From: Theobroma cacao
Taxonomy: Eukaryota; Streptophyta; Magnoliopsida; Malvales; Malvaceae
Reading direction: 5' to 3'
DNA: 64,000 nucleotides
NCBI RefSeq assembly: GCF_000208745.1
Contig: NC_030855.1
Coordinates: 18,554,391 to 18,618,390 of the forward strand
Part shown: positions 1-12,730 of the stretch, in pieces
Numbering within the stretch: position 1 is the first letter of the stretch
Layout: every line of letters begins with the position of its first letter
The notes under the pieces: generated by a model
Told to the model about the DNA's origin: nothing
Databases searched by the model: none
What the model saw: only the letters and a program-made list of their open reading frames with translations
Program-made: the position numbers and the translations under genes

Positions 1-1673
1 GCTCAACAACTCTCTTTCTCTCTCTTTTTTTTATAAAAATAAAGTTTCCATACCACATTTCTCATTTTTTTCTTTCCTTTAAAGTTTCAGCAGCAGTTTC
101 TCTTAGGGATTCAACAGGATTTTAATTTGAATACTTGCTGAAGAATATGAAAAAAGCGTGAAAGAGGTTTTAGGAAAAAGTGAAAATATTTTAATCTTTA
201 ATTTTAATGGGAGAAAAAGAAGGGGAAAAGGAAGATAATAGAGTTAGAGAAAAAACAAAGAGGAATCAAACAAAAGAAAAGAATGGAGAAAAAAAGGAAA
301 TTTTTTTATTTAATTAATTATTAAAAACTTTTGGGTAAAATACCCAGACTCTTTAAACTTTTAAGCATAATTTAAGATGGGTTTATTAATTTTTGATATG
401 AATAATGAGACCCAAAAGTGCAAACACCGTTAATAAAAAATATGAAATGATTAAAATACTTTTTCTTTTTTCTCTCCTATTTTTTTCTTTTAAAAATGTA
501 GTCGATCGACGATGCTCCCATTCATCGGTCGGCTACCCAATAGCTAGATCTCACCATCCATGGCTAGATCTGGCTAGATCTAACGCATTCCCGATAAGGA
601 GTGCAATTTGGCTGCACTCCTCAAAAGGAACGCAGATTGTGCTCTTCAAAAGGAACGTCGATCGCGTTCCTCACAACTGAATCTTGCCATCCATGGGGAG
701 CACAGGGGTAGGGGCGTGGCTCCCCTGGGGAGTTCGGGGGGAGAGAGATCCGACTGAAGCCAGATTTGGCGCTCCTTTGCCTGAGAAAAAAGAATTAAAA
801 ATGAAAAATTATAGTTCATATGATGTGGTGATTTTTACAATTTATGAAGAGTAAAATTATCTTTTCAATATTGATATGTCATCAAACTAAAGAAACATTA
901 ACGATTGACTAATAGCTAAACTTATGTATCAAGTGAAAGATATTCTTTTGGAGCGGACTATGCATTTCGAATATTAATGGATTCACATGGAATTATAACT
1001 AAAAATTAAGAGATTATGCTATTTTACCGAAAACTTTTTAATATTTAAGTTTAAGTCCTTAAAGATTTTTAATTTTACTTTATTAATGAGATAATAGCAT
1101 TTGGTGAGCTTGTGTCAAGTTTGCATCAAATATAAATTCTATGTGTGCTATTTTTGGGACTATGTGGATGTTTTTGCTACTGCGGTTTATGGGCGGTAAG
1201 GAGTTTACAAGGGAATCAGAAACAATCAATGAAGAAATAAGGCTGTGTCGGATGGATTCAACTGATGAGTATGCATTGAGTTTTGATCAAAGTGTTGCAC
1301 ATTTGTGGATAGAATGGCTTTTGCAACTAGTGGAAGTATGGATAGTTGTGTAAGTAAATTTCGACGTTTGTATGAAACAGGAGTAGTGGTAATTAGGTTA
1401 GCCTGTCTTGGATCCTGTTAAGCTGCCCACTTTTTGTTTATAGGTTGTTGGCTTTTGATGAGAGCCTTTAGGACCTTTTGATGTTAACGCCACTGTTTAC
1501 TCAATGACTGGTTTTTTTTTTTGACAAATGTACATATTCTCTTTATCCAGATTGGAGCTCTCTGTGTTAGGAAAGTCTTTTGCGTTCTAAGCAAGAGACT
1601 TAAAATGATATTACAATGCTGAAGTTAATAATAATTTTGTTTTTAAAAAAATTAAAAAATTAAAAAATAAATA
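1..1673. other. No gene seen; AT-rich with one GC-rich island
   Basis: I find no supported gene. The stretch is AT-rich apart from about 490-780, which is visibly GC-richer and carries short repeated words: GGCTAGATCT twice near 560-580 and AAAGGAACG three times near 623-658. It has no long open frame and no similarity I recognise. It may be a fragment of an old element. Confidence 0.5.
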
Positions 1674-4600
1674 TTTTTTTTGGAGTGAAATATGATTTCA
1701 TTACCTTATTAAATTGAATTAAATCTGACATATAAATATATAAAGAGACAATCACTAATACTCACTATAACTTAAGAAATCTTCCCTTTACATGGTTAAA
1801 GAGCCTCATTAAAAACCTATTCATAAAAAAACCCTGAGGGATAAAAACCATGAGTAAAGGAAAAGAGTACCCTTTGAATCATATAATCATTGGGATTGCA
1901 ATATCCATCCTCAACCTAACCACCTTCAAATGAACTTCTAGCCTCTCGAATGATAACAAGTTGAATATCATCAGGCATGTGAGATCAATCAAACCAAGCC
2001 ATCGCTTCCTCACTCATGTCTTTTGCCCTTTTAACCAACAAATGCGCCACTTCATTACCTTCTCTTAGACAATGGAGAATAGCATCACAATCAATGCTCA
2101 CTATTAGATTAAGGCAATCTTCTACAATATGGCCTAAGACACCAGACAAGTGTTTTCGTTTAATCCAATCAACCACCACCTTGCAATCCATTTCAATCTC
2201 CTTTATCATCATATTCTCCATTTGGCAGCAACGTAGAGACCAAACTAAGGCAACTAATTCAGTTTCCTCCATTGTTTGACCTGTGTGCATTCTTTTTGAG
2301 CCAGCTAATTCGACCTCCCCTGATACATTACAAACAACAAAGCCAGCTCCCATCCACCTTTCACCTGTTAACTCAAATGTAGTTGCATCCACATTCAATT
2401 TCTTCCTCTTAGCGCTCTCCATTTACATGTTCTATGTTGTTGAGAGTTCGTCCTCCTTATCCTTACCCCATTAATAGACTTGTATTGCTCTATCAAATTG
2501 CCAGCTAACTCTATTACTTGTAGCAGCTCATAACTCTTGTTCTTGAAAATTGTCATATTACGTGCTTTCCATAAAGCCCATAAGACTCTCACAATTTCTT
2601 CTGTCTCTTTTTTCTCCACCATGTGGAATAAATGAAATATCCAATCTTGCACAAAAGAGAACATCACCTCTAATTGCCTAAAACCCTATTTCGAAATTAA
2701 CCATACTGCCCTAGCTATCAAGCAACAGCAAAGACAATGGAAAGCCAATTCCATCTCATTGTCACAAGATGGGCTATTAACTTAGTAATAATGTGCCTTT
2801 GAGTTAATGCTTGACGAGTTGGGAGAATACCGTTAATTGCCTTCCACATGAACAAAATGACTTTCCTTCATATGTTTAGATGCCAAATTCATTTCCAAAA
2901 ACCCATTATATTTCTACTTAAACTTCCAGCATCATGCAACGACATAAAATAGTGAGTCATTTTATACCCCGAATTCACAGAGTAGTGGCCATGCATATTA
3001 TAGAACCAAACCTGTTTATCAATAGGTCGTTTATAGCCAAAGGAATTGCCAAATCAAACCACGTTCATAAGGAGGAAATAAAGTGGTAATTTTCTCTTCA
3101 TGCCATGTCATATTTCTGTGATTAATCAACTCTGAAACCTTCATAGCATCATCAATTTAGTGATCAGAAAAAGTGAAAAGCCTAGGTGACTCATACGGAA
3201 TCCAATTATCCTTTAAGACGCTAATACTCTAACCATCACTTACTCTCCAGATTAATCCCTTGTTGACCATTTGCTGACTCTTCCGAATACTTCTCCATAA
3301 ATAGTTTGGGTTAGCACCAATTGGCGTGTTTAAAAAATCTATAGTAGGGAAGTATCTTTCTTTAAGAACTTTGTAAGCAAAAGTAGGTTCTTTCATTTGG
3401 AGTCTCCAACCCTGCTTCGCAAGCATGGCTAAATTGAAACATTTGATATCTCTGAAACCTATTTCTCCTAAAAATTTAGATTCACACATCGATTTCCAAT
3501 TCTTCCAATGGATTTTTTGATCCTTGCTATTTCCACCCCACCAAAATTGTGCAATCATAGAGTCAATTTCATGACAGATGGAATTCGATGGCCTGAAATA
3601 GCTCATAATGTAAGTTGGAATTGCTCGCACTACAAATTTAATAAGAATTTCTCTCCCCGCTGCAGATAGCAATTTATTTTTCCAATTTGAGATGTGTTTA
3701 ACAACCCTTTCTTTGACATAATTGAAAATCTATTTTTTGGAACCTTCTGCAACTAAAGGCATTCCCAAATACATACCACCCCATTGTGCTTCATTAATAT
3801 CAAGCATTTGACTTACCATTGCTCTATCCTCTATTGAAGTATTTCTACTAAATAACAAACCAAATTTATCCTTGTTGATTTTCTGACCTGAAGCAGCTTC
3901 ATATTTTTCAAAAATTTCCTTCAATGCTTGTACTTCTTGCTGTTTGACCTTTCCAAAAATCATACTATTGTCTGCAAACAAAAGATGAGTAATATTTGTT
4001 CCATTATGGCATATCTTCATTCCCAAAATGCTCTTTGCCACCTTAGTCCAATTTAGCAAGCCAGAAAGGGCTTCTGACACAATTACGAAAAGAAAAGGAG
4101 CAAGTGGATCACCTTGACGCAAACCTCTCGAGGGTATAAATCTCTGTCCTGGTACACCATTGATCAATGCCGAATATACACCGTTGTAATGCATCTCCAA
4201 ATCATATCAATAAAGATTCCTTTAAAGCCCATCTTTCGCATTGTTTCCTTAACACAAGTCCACTCCACCCTGTCGTAAACTTTGCTCATATCAAGTTTAA
4301 GAGCAAAATTGCTTATCTTCCCCAATCTTTTGTTATGTAAAGCATGGATGATTTCTTGGGTGACAATGACATTATTTGATATTTGCCTGCCTTATACCAA
4401 AGCACTCTGATTTTCTGAAATGACGGCTGGCAAGATAAGTTTTAGTCTGTTTGTGAGAACTTTGCATGCAATGTTGTAAAAGGTATTACGCAGACTAATT
4501 GGACGAAATTGGCTCACTTTCTCCGGTTAACTGACTTTTAGAATCAAGACTAGATGTGTATGATTAATATCTGGATCCTGGATCCTTCCTTCCAAAAATT

Positions 4601-6180
4601 CAACAACATATTTATGCACATCATTCTTAAGGTTTTCCCAAAATTTTTGGAAAAATAATGCAGGGAGACCGTCAGGGCCTAAGGCTTTCATGGGGTGCAT
4701 CTGAAACAAAGCTAGCCTTACCTCTTCCTTCGAAATTTCACCATTCAATTGCCCATTCATCTCAGGCGTTACCTTAGCTTGAATTCCTGTCCATCTTTCT
4801 ACAATTCGCGTTGTTGGATTCGATGTAGTAAATACTTGAGAGAAAAAACTACTGACCTCCTAATAAAGCTCTTCTTGTGACTCTGTCCATGCATCATCTT
4901 CCTTCTTTATAGCCCACATTGTGTTTTTGCTCCTTCTCTCTTTAGCTCTCTGATGAAAGAATTTTGTGTTCTTATCACCATCTCGTAAGCACTCAATCCG
5001 GGAACGTTATCTCCACATCACCTCTTCATCCCGAGTCAAGCTATTTAGCTCTGCTTGAGTATGTTTTAACTTTTGCAAATTAACACCCGTCAAATGCATA
5101 TCTTGAATTTTTTCTTTTTTTCTTCCTAATCTTCACCTGCAAATGATTCAAAGGGTTTGGTTTTTGAGCCCGTAACTAGTTTTTAATTCTCTCTGGTTTA
5201 CCCATAAGTCCATATGATTAATCTGCCAGAGTAGATAAAGCATCCGATATAGCTTTGTTACATACCTCATCAGATAACCATGCTTTCTTATAATGGAATC
5301 GTCTTCGCTAGCGTACCTTTCGAAGATAAAACAAATCCAACCTTTGTGCCAGGTGGTCAGAAGCTCCCAATTGTTCATTAAATATTGAAGCTCATGGGAA
5401 TAACTCTCTCCACTTTTTCGTACACAAAGCCCTATTCAGTCTACAATGAATGAAAACTTCTGCATCTCGGTTGTTCCACCAAGTATACTTTGGCCCTTTG
5501 TAACCCATATCCCTTAATGCGCAGTCAGAGCATGTCTCACGGAATTCACTCATTTGTACTTTCTTTCTTTCTGGCCCACCTTCCTTTTCACTAGCAAAGA
5601 ATATTTCATTGAAGTCCCTCACACATAACCACAGCAATTGCGATCGCGTCCCAAGCTGTCTGAGTAAACTCCAACTTCGATGTCTATCTTTTGCATTTGG
5701 TAAACCATAAAATCCAGTAAATCTCCACTTGGAACCTTTCAACAAAATTTCTGTGTCTATATGGTTTCTAGAATAAGAAGTCACAGCAATATCAACATCT
5801 TTCCTCCAAACAATTGCCAAACCTCCTGCTCTTCCATTAGCATCCAGTGCCAGGCACCCATCCATACCAAACCTAATTCTCAATCTCTCCATCTCCGAAC
5901 CACTCTTTTTTGTCTCCATCAAAAAGACTATATTGGGATTTTTGCTCCTAAGATAATCTAGAAGCATTTGAATTGTACGAGGATTCCCGAATCCTCAACG
6001 ATTCCAACAAATTATCCTCATTTATCCAAGCAGTGCTAGTCATTTTGACCATTTTGCACCGCTGGTTCATTAGAAACTATGTCAACCAAATTCAACTTCT
6101 TCCCACATTCCACCACTTTCTCCAAGTTCCCTTCATCCAATCTCTTCTTTTTCTTCTCCAACCCTAACAATTTAAAAAAA
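1674..6180 (-). mobile_element. LINE A: L1-type non-LTR retrotransposon, 5' truncated
   Basis: Read on the minus strand, the order is the end of ORF1 (about 6160-6036), endonuclease, reverse transcriptase, zinc-finger/RNase H region, a 3' UTR, and a T-run at 1674-1681 that would be the minus-strand poly(A) end. This is the standard order for plant L1-like LINEs. The 5' end is a guess: coding similarity stops near 6170, where an A-rich run begins. I could not pair target-site duplications because both flanks are simple AT-rich sequence. It is the nearest element to the 3' end of receptor kinase A and points the same way. Confidence 0.85.
1985..6010 (-). pseudogene. LINE A ORF2 (endonuclease-RT-RNase H), broken
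   Basis: ORF2 would nick target DNA and copy the LINE RNA back into the genome. The N-terminal endonuclease reads from about 6010, with a CWNR..GFGNPRT start containing an in-frame TGA near 5990, then FLMETK and DFNEIFF (5967-5392). The reverse transcriptase covers about 4760-3229, with KALGPDGLPALFFQ, RGLRQGDPLAPFLFV and HLLFADNSMIFG. The last normally reads FADD, so the second catalytic aspartate has become asparagine. The RNase H part ends at 1985 and includes the tail HCLREGNEVAHLLVKRA. Frame changes between 3730 and 3670, 5390 and 5148, and elsewhere, plus several stops, leave no full reading frame. It is an inactive copy. Confidence 0.88.
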
Positions 6181-6252
6181 AAAAACCTAATTTTCTTTAA
6201 ATTAATTTGGAGAGCGATCAATTTCTTTCTTTCTATATTTTTTTCTTTAGAT

Positions 6253-6350
6253 AGGGTAATTGACAATGTCATTGAATACCAAAAATATTCTTTCTTTAAA
6301 AAATACATTCAATCTAGAAAGCGTAATTGACAATGTCATTGAATACCAAA
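6253..6350. repeat. 67-bp-spaced direct repeat
   Basis: A word of about 28 bp containing TAATTGACAATGTCATTGAA occurs twice, starting near 6255 and 6322, so the segment is a local tandem duplication of about 67 bp just upstream of LINE A. No function is apparent. Confidence 0.6.
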
Positions 6351-7398
6351 ACTATTCTCTTTTTGTCATCCATCTTTTCCCTGAAAAATAATAGAAAGAC
6401 AGAAGAATTTTCAAATTGTATTCCAAAGATGAAGAAAAAGAAACTCATCCACAATTCTCTAAGAAACTTGTTTGTTCAATAAATGGAATCTATCTAGAAG
6501 CTCATTCGGAACCTAACACTCGACCTTATTCGGCCTTTTTGGCAAAAGATGAAGCCAGCAAAAATTCAAGTGAGAAAAGAAATTGCACTGCAACTTGAAT
6601 AACAAATAGAGGATGTAGACACCCATTTGTGTCCGAGAACAAACAAAAAATATATAAATAAATAAAATACAAAAATAAAAATAAAAAATGCAGAAAAACA
6701 AAAAATTAATTACGAGAAAATACAAAAAAGGAAAGCAAGTAAGGGGCTTCTCTTTTGCTTTTCTGCAATTGGCCCAAGCACATTATTATGCTGGTCGTGA
6801 TGGGCATTTTTATCTTTCTTTTTGTAAAGAGATAAATGTGTAGAAAAAACATATGAATATTTGTCTTATTAATTGGTGCATGATTTTTCTCAATTCTTAG
6901 AAAAAAAGATCTGTAAAAGAAGAAACTGCTCCTGCTTCTCTTTTATATGTTTATCATTTATCAACCTGCATTTCCTTCCTTTCTATATTTGATTCAGCAC
7001 CATGGTTTTCAACGGAGATCTCCCTGTACCTAAATACTTATATATCTTATCACATTAAACTTTTTTAAATTATAATTCTATTTGTTTAGGTACTCCTTGC
7101 AGAGTTCTAACTCAATTAATTTTGCAGAAATATTCACTAGGGACAAAATAGATAGATGAATGGGAATTTTTGTGTTCATTTTTCATCCCATGGAACTCAA
7201 CAATAACAAATGTTCAAGTATACAAACACTGTGCATTCTGGAAACAAGAGAAAAGAAAAGGGATTACGCCAATTGCTAAGCTGTCTGTAACTTATTCGTA
7301 TGTCTTCAGGAAAGATTTTAGAAAGACATACTGCAAGTTTACTGGAAAAAAGCTCTCACCGCAAATTTGACAGCGAAACATGGAGATATGTCTGGTAG
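6351..7398. other. Intergenic, 3' flank of receptor kinase A
   Basis: No gene is supported. From about 6725 onward the sequence is shared with 54860 onward, the 3' flank of receptor kinase B, so the duplication that made A and B extends several hundred bases past the stop codon. The polyadenylation region of gene A must lie here; I did not single out a signal. Confidence 0.55.
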
Positions 7399-10300
7399 CT
7401 ACCTGGGGATGGGAACCATATCTGAATCCAGGTCCAAAAGGGACATTTCAGGTAAGTTGCTTGATGTTGTTATGCTGCTCTGCATTCTTTCAGTTCTCCC
7501 GAGAGCCATCTCTATAGCCATGCATTCCTTCAGTTCAGTTAATACAAGACTCATGTCAGGCCTTTGGATTGAAGCTGGTTGTGCACATGACATGGCTATC
7601 TCCACCACTTTCCAGGCAGCATTGACATCGAATTCACCTTGCAACCTGGGATCAATAATGCTCCGAATGTCTCCCTTTTCCACTATTGGACTCAGCCATT
7701 GAAGTACGTGAATGCCGCAGTCAGGGATCCTTATTATTGCAGGCTGCCCTGTGATTAGCTCAAATAGGATAATTCCAAAGCTGTAAACATCGCTTTTCTT
7801 GTTTAGGTTCCCTGAACATTGAAATCTATATGGAAAACACAAACGGTTTCTGTCAGTAGGAGTTTTGTATAAATTAGATGAATGAAACAAGCATAAAAGT
7901 CTTTTTATGTTTTCTTTCAATATCGTTTTTGCTTATCCAATGATGCTGAGAAATTAAATTATTAGAGATTATTTGGATGAGCCCAGTCCCAGAGCCTGTA
8001 GAGAATGGAAGATCAGATGACGCATCCAGAGCCTAACACTTGGGATTTGAAAGTTAACATGATCCAATCTGTGAGGCTAAGATAACATTTTGCCAACGGA
8101 AAATGTTACTAGGTTTAGATAGCAGTTATGTGAGAATTCTCATCAAGATTTAAGGAGCGGATCAGTTATAATTAAAGAATTAAGAAATTAAACAAATTCA
8201 GATAAATTTCATCAAGTTTTAGATAATTACTCAGGATCAAGATATCCGGGTGTGCCAGCAGGGCAAGTTGATATGTGAGACTGATTTTCTGTTATGAAAA
8301 TTTTAGACAACCCAAAATCAGCTATCTTCGCTTGCATGCTTTCGGTCAATAAGATGTTCGCAGATTTCAAATCTCTATGAACTACGGGCGGTTTGCAACC
8401 ATTATGTAGATACTCCAAACCTGCAACTCTAGAAAGTCATTAGTTAAGATCTGTTTTAAGGGGAGAAAAGGAATTTACAAATCAAATACATTAAAAAAAG
8501 TCATTGTCGAACCATAGGCAGCATCTATGGCAATTTGAAGCCTTTCTTTCCATTTGAAAACATTTCTGTTTGTGCCTGCGTGCAAAAAACACATCAAAAT
8601 TATCAAAGGGAATAGACAATAGGCTTGCAACTTTGCAGAAATAAGTACATAGATTAAACTCAACTTTTCATTTAAAACAAACAAATTTTAAAGATAATAT
8701 TGTTCATACCTGATAAGTGCTGTCTCAAGTTTCCATTTGCCATGTACTCATAAATCAGCGCCATCTTGCCATTCTCATCACAGTAACCAATAAGAGATAC
8801 AAGATTTCTATGATGAACAATCATTAAAAGTTGTACCTGCAATATTTTAAAATGGTGCTTCATCATATCCAAACGAATTTATTGTCATAATTATATATCA
8901 TATTGATGCTAATTTCAACATAGGATAAACCTTTTGGCTGCATTAAAATCTGACCTCTGCTCGAAATTCTTTAAATCCTTGCTTTGATGATGGCGACAGT
9001 AATTTGACCGCAACTGGAGTTTCATCATTCAGAGTACCAAGGTAAACTTTTCCAAATCCTCCCTCGCCAACGACAGTTGTGAAGTTACCGGTGATTTTAA
9101 CAATCTGAGAGTAAGTGAAGGGTCGATTCTTTGATTTAAATGACCCTTCCTTGGATGACTTGATCAGAGGCTCTACAACAACAGTGAAGTTATCATTTGT
9201 ATTATTCTTGTTGTATCAGAAGAAAGTGTTTTCAGATAATTGTAGGGAAATTGGATGGCCCAGAGATGAGCTTTAGTAATAAAGGATTATACAATTCCTA
9301 TGTGAATAGGAAAAGTTAGTAGTCCTGGTTTATTGGAGAAAATTTGAATTTACAAGTGATCTGCACTCATAGTCTCTAATTGAAATTCTCTTACAAAATA
9401 CCTACCCAAAAGCCCTCCATATGGTGGTGAATAAGAAAGGTGGATTTCTAGTCTTAATGAGAGGTGTTAGTAACTTTTATGGTGTGTGTTCCTACCACTC
9501 CAATGCCAGAAAGCCTAAAACAACTAATTGCTAACAGTGTGTCCACACTATTTAAGCATGGGTGTCGACGCCTGCTGGTTTAAAAATAAATGGCTTGAAT
9601 TCAAACCACATACAACACTCATGCAGTATGTCTACAGTTATCAGGTCCAGTATATGCTCTAAACTTAAGAAATAAACAGCATCTCGAGTAGTGACGTTAT
9701 CATGTAGTGATAATCTCGACACTGATAAACAGGGCCAGTCTTGAAAACCAGAGGAATTAACAAACTTGACTAATTTCGATGCAAAAACAAAAACTATACG
9801 TGAAAGAAAGAAAGTACCTCGTTGTCTTCTCCTTCTAATTATGCAAAATACAAATAGAATGCTCAAGAAGATGAGGACCAAAACAGATACAATCGATGCA
9901 ACAACTGGAACAACAAACTTGTTCTTTTCTTTATCATGACATGAATCCATTTGGCATAAATCTGGATTTTCGGGCAAACTGGCATTGAACAGAATAGACA
10001 AATCTCAAAATGCATCAATTGAAATATGACAAATTATTGCATATAGAATCAAAATTCGTTCGGAAACTTGTAACAAGATTGCAATCAGTATTAAAACTAA
10101 CTATTGATTGAAACCCTGACATAATGATTAGTCCCATATGGTTTCTGTTAAAATATAGTTGACTAATTCATTCGAAAAAGATTTTATCATATTGTCGAAG
10201 GAAAAGCAGTGTCAAAGCAACATGGGAGTCATAAGAACAGGGAAATTAATTGAGTTACAGTAAGATGAGTTTGAATCGTTATAGCGTATAAAGTCTGTAG

Positions 10301-12730
10301 AAGATTACAAACCTCAAAACCAGGGATCCATTATCAGACTTGTCCTTGAGAGATTGGGGAACTGAACCTGTGAGCTGGTTTCCAGATAAATTTCTACGCA
10401 GAAAGTGATATATAAATTTTTGTTTTCATAGCTGAGTACTGCGACCTTATGAATGTGCATTATAAACAATTAGGTAAACTTTTATATCGTAGCTGAAAAA
10501 TTAGAATCCTGAAATTAGTATGCGTAACTTACAGGACTTTCAAATTTGGCAGTTGCGATAAAACTTCTGGCACTGGCCCTGTTAATTCATTGTTTGATAA
10601 GTCACTGAAAACAAAAAATTAATCGAGTAAACATTTTGAGTGAAAATTCCATAAAGTCATAAAAGAAAGTAATACTCTGTCTTGTCATAGATAGGGTTGC
10701 ATATGCTCTAAAAACAGAATCTGCAGCTTTGTAACTATTGTGTAGTAGCCGCAAAAAAGAGCTGCTCAATTGAAGGATCATGCTGATACTGCTGCAAAGG
10801 GGATATTTGGACAAATATTTTCTAGGAGTCACTTCTTGTCTATAACAACTTTAAAAGCTAGAAGGTTAATACTCACAGGGACTCTATTGCCTGCAGATCA
10901 GAGAATGACAAAGAAATCGCCCCCATTAATTTACTTGCACTCAGGTTCCTGCAAGGAATTTAGCAATACGGAGAAATATATCGCCGTGAATATCATAAAT
11001 ATATAATGTATTGCATTCTAATGCATGACTCCCACTAAGACTTTTTATTTGAAAAATGTTGTTGCAATGGATGTGGAATACATCTTTGGATGACTTGAAA
11101 CTGCACTCACAGTGATATGATCCTTGGAGTACCGTTGAACCTGCAGGTTAAACCACTCCAGGTATATACTTCGGGGAGGCACGGATCTCCTTGCCAATCA
11201 TCTTTGATTATGTTGTATGTTTGCTTGATGGCCATGATAGCATCACCTAAATGGTCAAATTTCAAAAAGAAAATGGTTGAGAATTGAACTTAGCTAACAA
11301 GTAGCAGCCATATGAAAGTACCACAGAACCAACATTTCCAAATTTGCAGTTAGTTTTCGGATGTAAAATTAGTTTTTTCTTTTCCTAGGATTATTTGCAG
11401 GAACATTCTCAGCTTTCCAAGCCATTCACCTTTCCTCTGCATTTTTATTCTGGTAAAACTACACTGCAGCCCTCTAACTCTGAGCATGAAATGGCATTCT
11501 TTAGGGGATACAGCGGGAGTAACGGGCTAAAAAGGAAATAACTAAACATCCGCAAATCTTGGTCATGCCACACACGACACAACACAACAACCATATCACT
11601 ATATATGAAACAATGTGACTCAATCCGTTTCGGACATCACAGGCTCATAAAAGAACATGTGACCCTAACTCCATATGCTTGAAGTGGGTCCCTAGTCAAT
11701 CCATTCAATGATAGCTATTTATTATTGCGATGAACCTAGACCATGGTAAAATACATTTTTCCACCTTCCACAATAACAGCTAATTGCTTCGACGGTAGAT
11801 ATAGAAAAAGCGCTTGAATGAGGTTCTTCTTTTGTTTATCCCACGTGGTGATTGGCTGATTGCTTCTTAATTCCTGTTTCTTACCTAACCCCAGAAATTT
11901 GACTGATGACCAAGGAATTTCAAAAGTATCCAACCAAAGACTAAAAAGGAATTGATTTAGAAAATGAAATGAACAAAATGAAAAAGCACCGTCTGTTGTG
12001 GCAGTTGGTGAAAATGGAAGTGGAAGAACTCTGTAAAACTCCATGGCGTTGAGTATTGGGGGAAGGTCGGATTCCTCTGTTGCATCAATAGTAAAGTTAA
12101 TTACTCCTTGAACCGGTAAATTCTGGGAGCTTACCGATAACGGCTTTAAATACTCAAGAGTAATCGGTTTACTCTTGACACCATTCAAAGTGATGGTGAA
12201 TTTTCTAAGTTGATCTTGCCGCGCAGTCTCTACAACCTCAGCGAAGTAAAAGCAGACAAGATATTGACTAGAGGGGAAAAGAGATGAGTGGTAAGTATAA
12301 TTCAGGGATCTGGAGCCATTGACTGGCCGGATAGCAGTTCTCAAGACCTCAGCCGGTACTTTGTATAAATCATTACCCTGGTTGGCGATATTCAATGAGG
12401 GAGAAATCGGAACAGAACTCGGAAACTGGAGAGGTAGCCAGATGCGGTCATAACCATCATCCTTGTACCTATTGAGAGACACATTTGGATGAATAGAAAT
12501 AAATTAATGTATAAGAGAAAAAATTAAACCACATGGATCATTAACAGAAATATATGCAACCTCTACCACGAACAATTATATAACATTAATTAATTATAAT
12601 TGTTCAAAATGTAAAATAAGAATAAAAATATAATACCCACGAATTAATTAATAGCGAAATCAGAGGAATACATAAATTAAGCACCAAATATATTATTCAA
12701 CAACGACATTACAATTTACAACGACAAGTG
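6725..12730. repeat. Segmental duplication, copy A side
   Basis: This block is collinear with 54860-60730 in the same orientation, including introns and the 3' flank. It covers exons 3-13 of the receptor kinase and most of intron 2. Similarity in the other copy ends about 30 bp short of the equivalent of exon 2, exactly where a LINE fragment begins in copy B. Confidence 0.85.

Noticed and set aside
6079..6725. Frames in the low-complexity A/T-rich stretch right of LINE A
   Set aside because: Residue composition is driven by runs of A and T (phenylalanine, lysine, isoleucine); no domain.
7367..7702. Plus-strand frame across the last kinase exon
   Set aside because: It is the antisense shadow of a well-supported exon; the minus-strand translation has kinase motifs and fits the splice phases.
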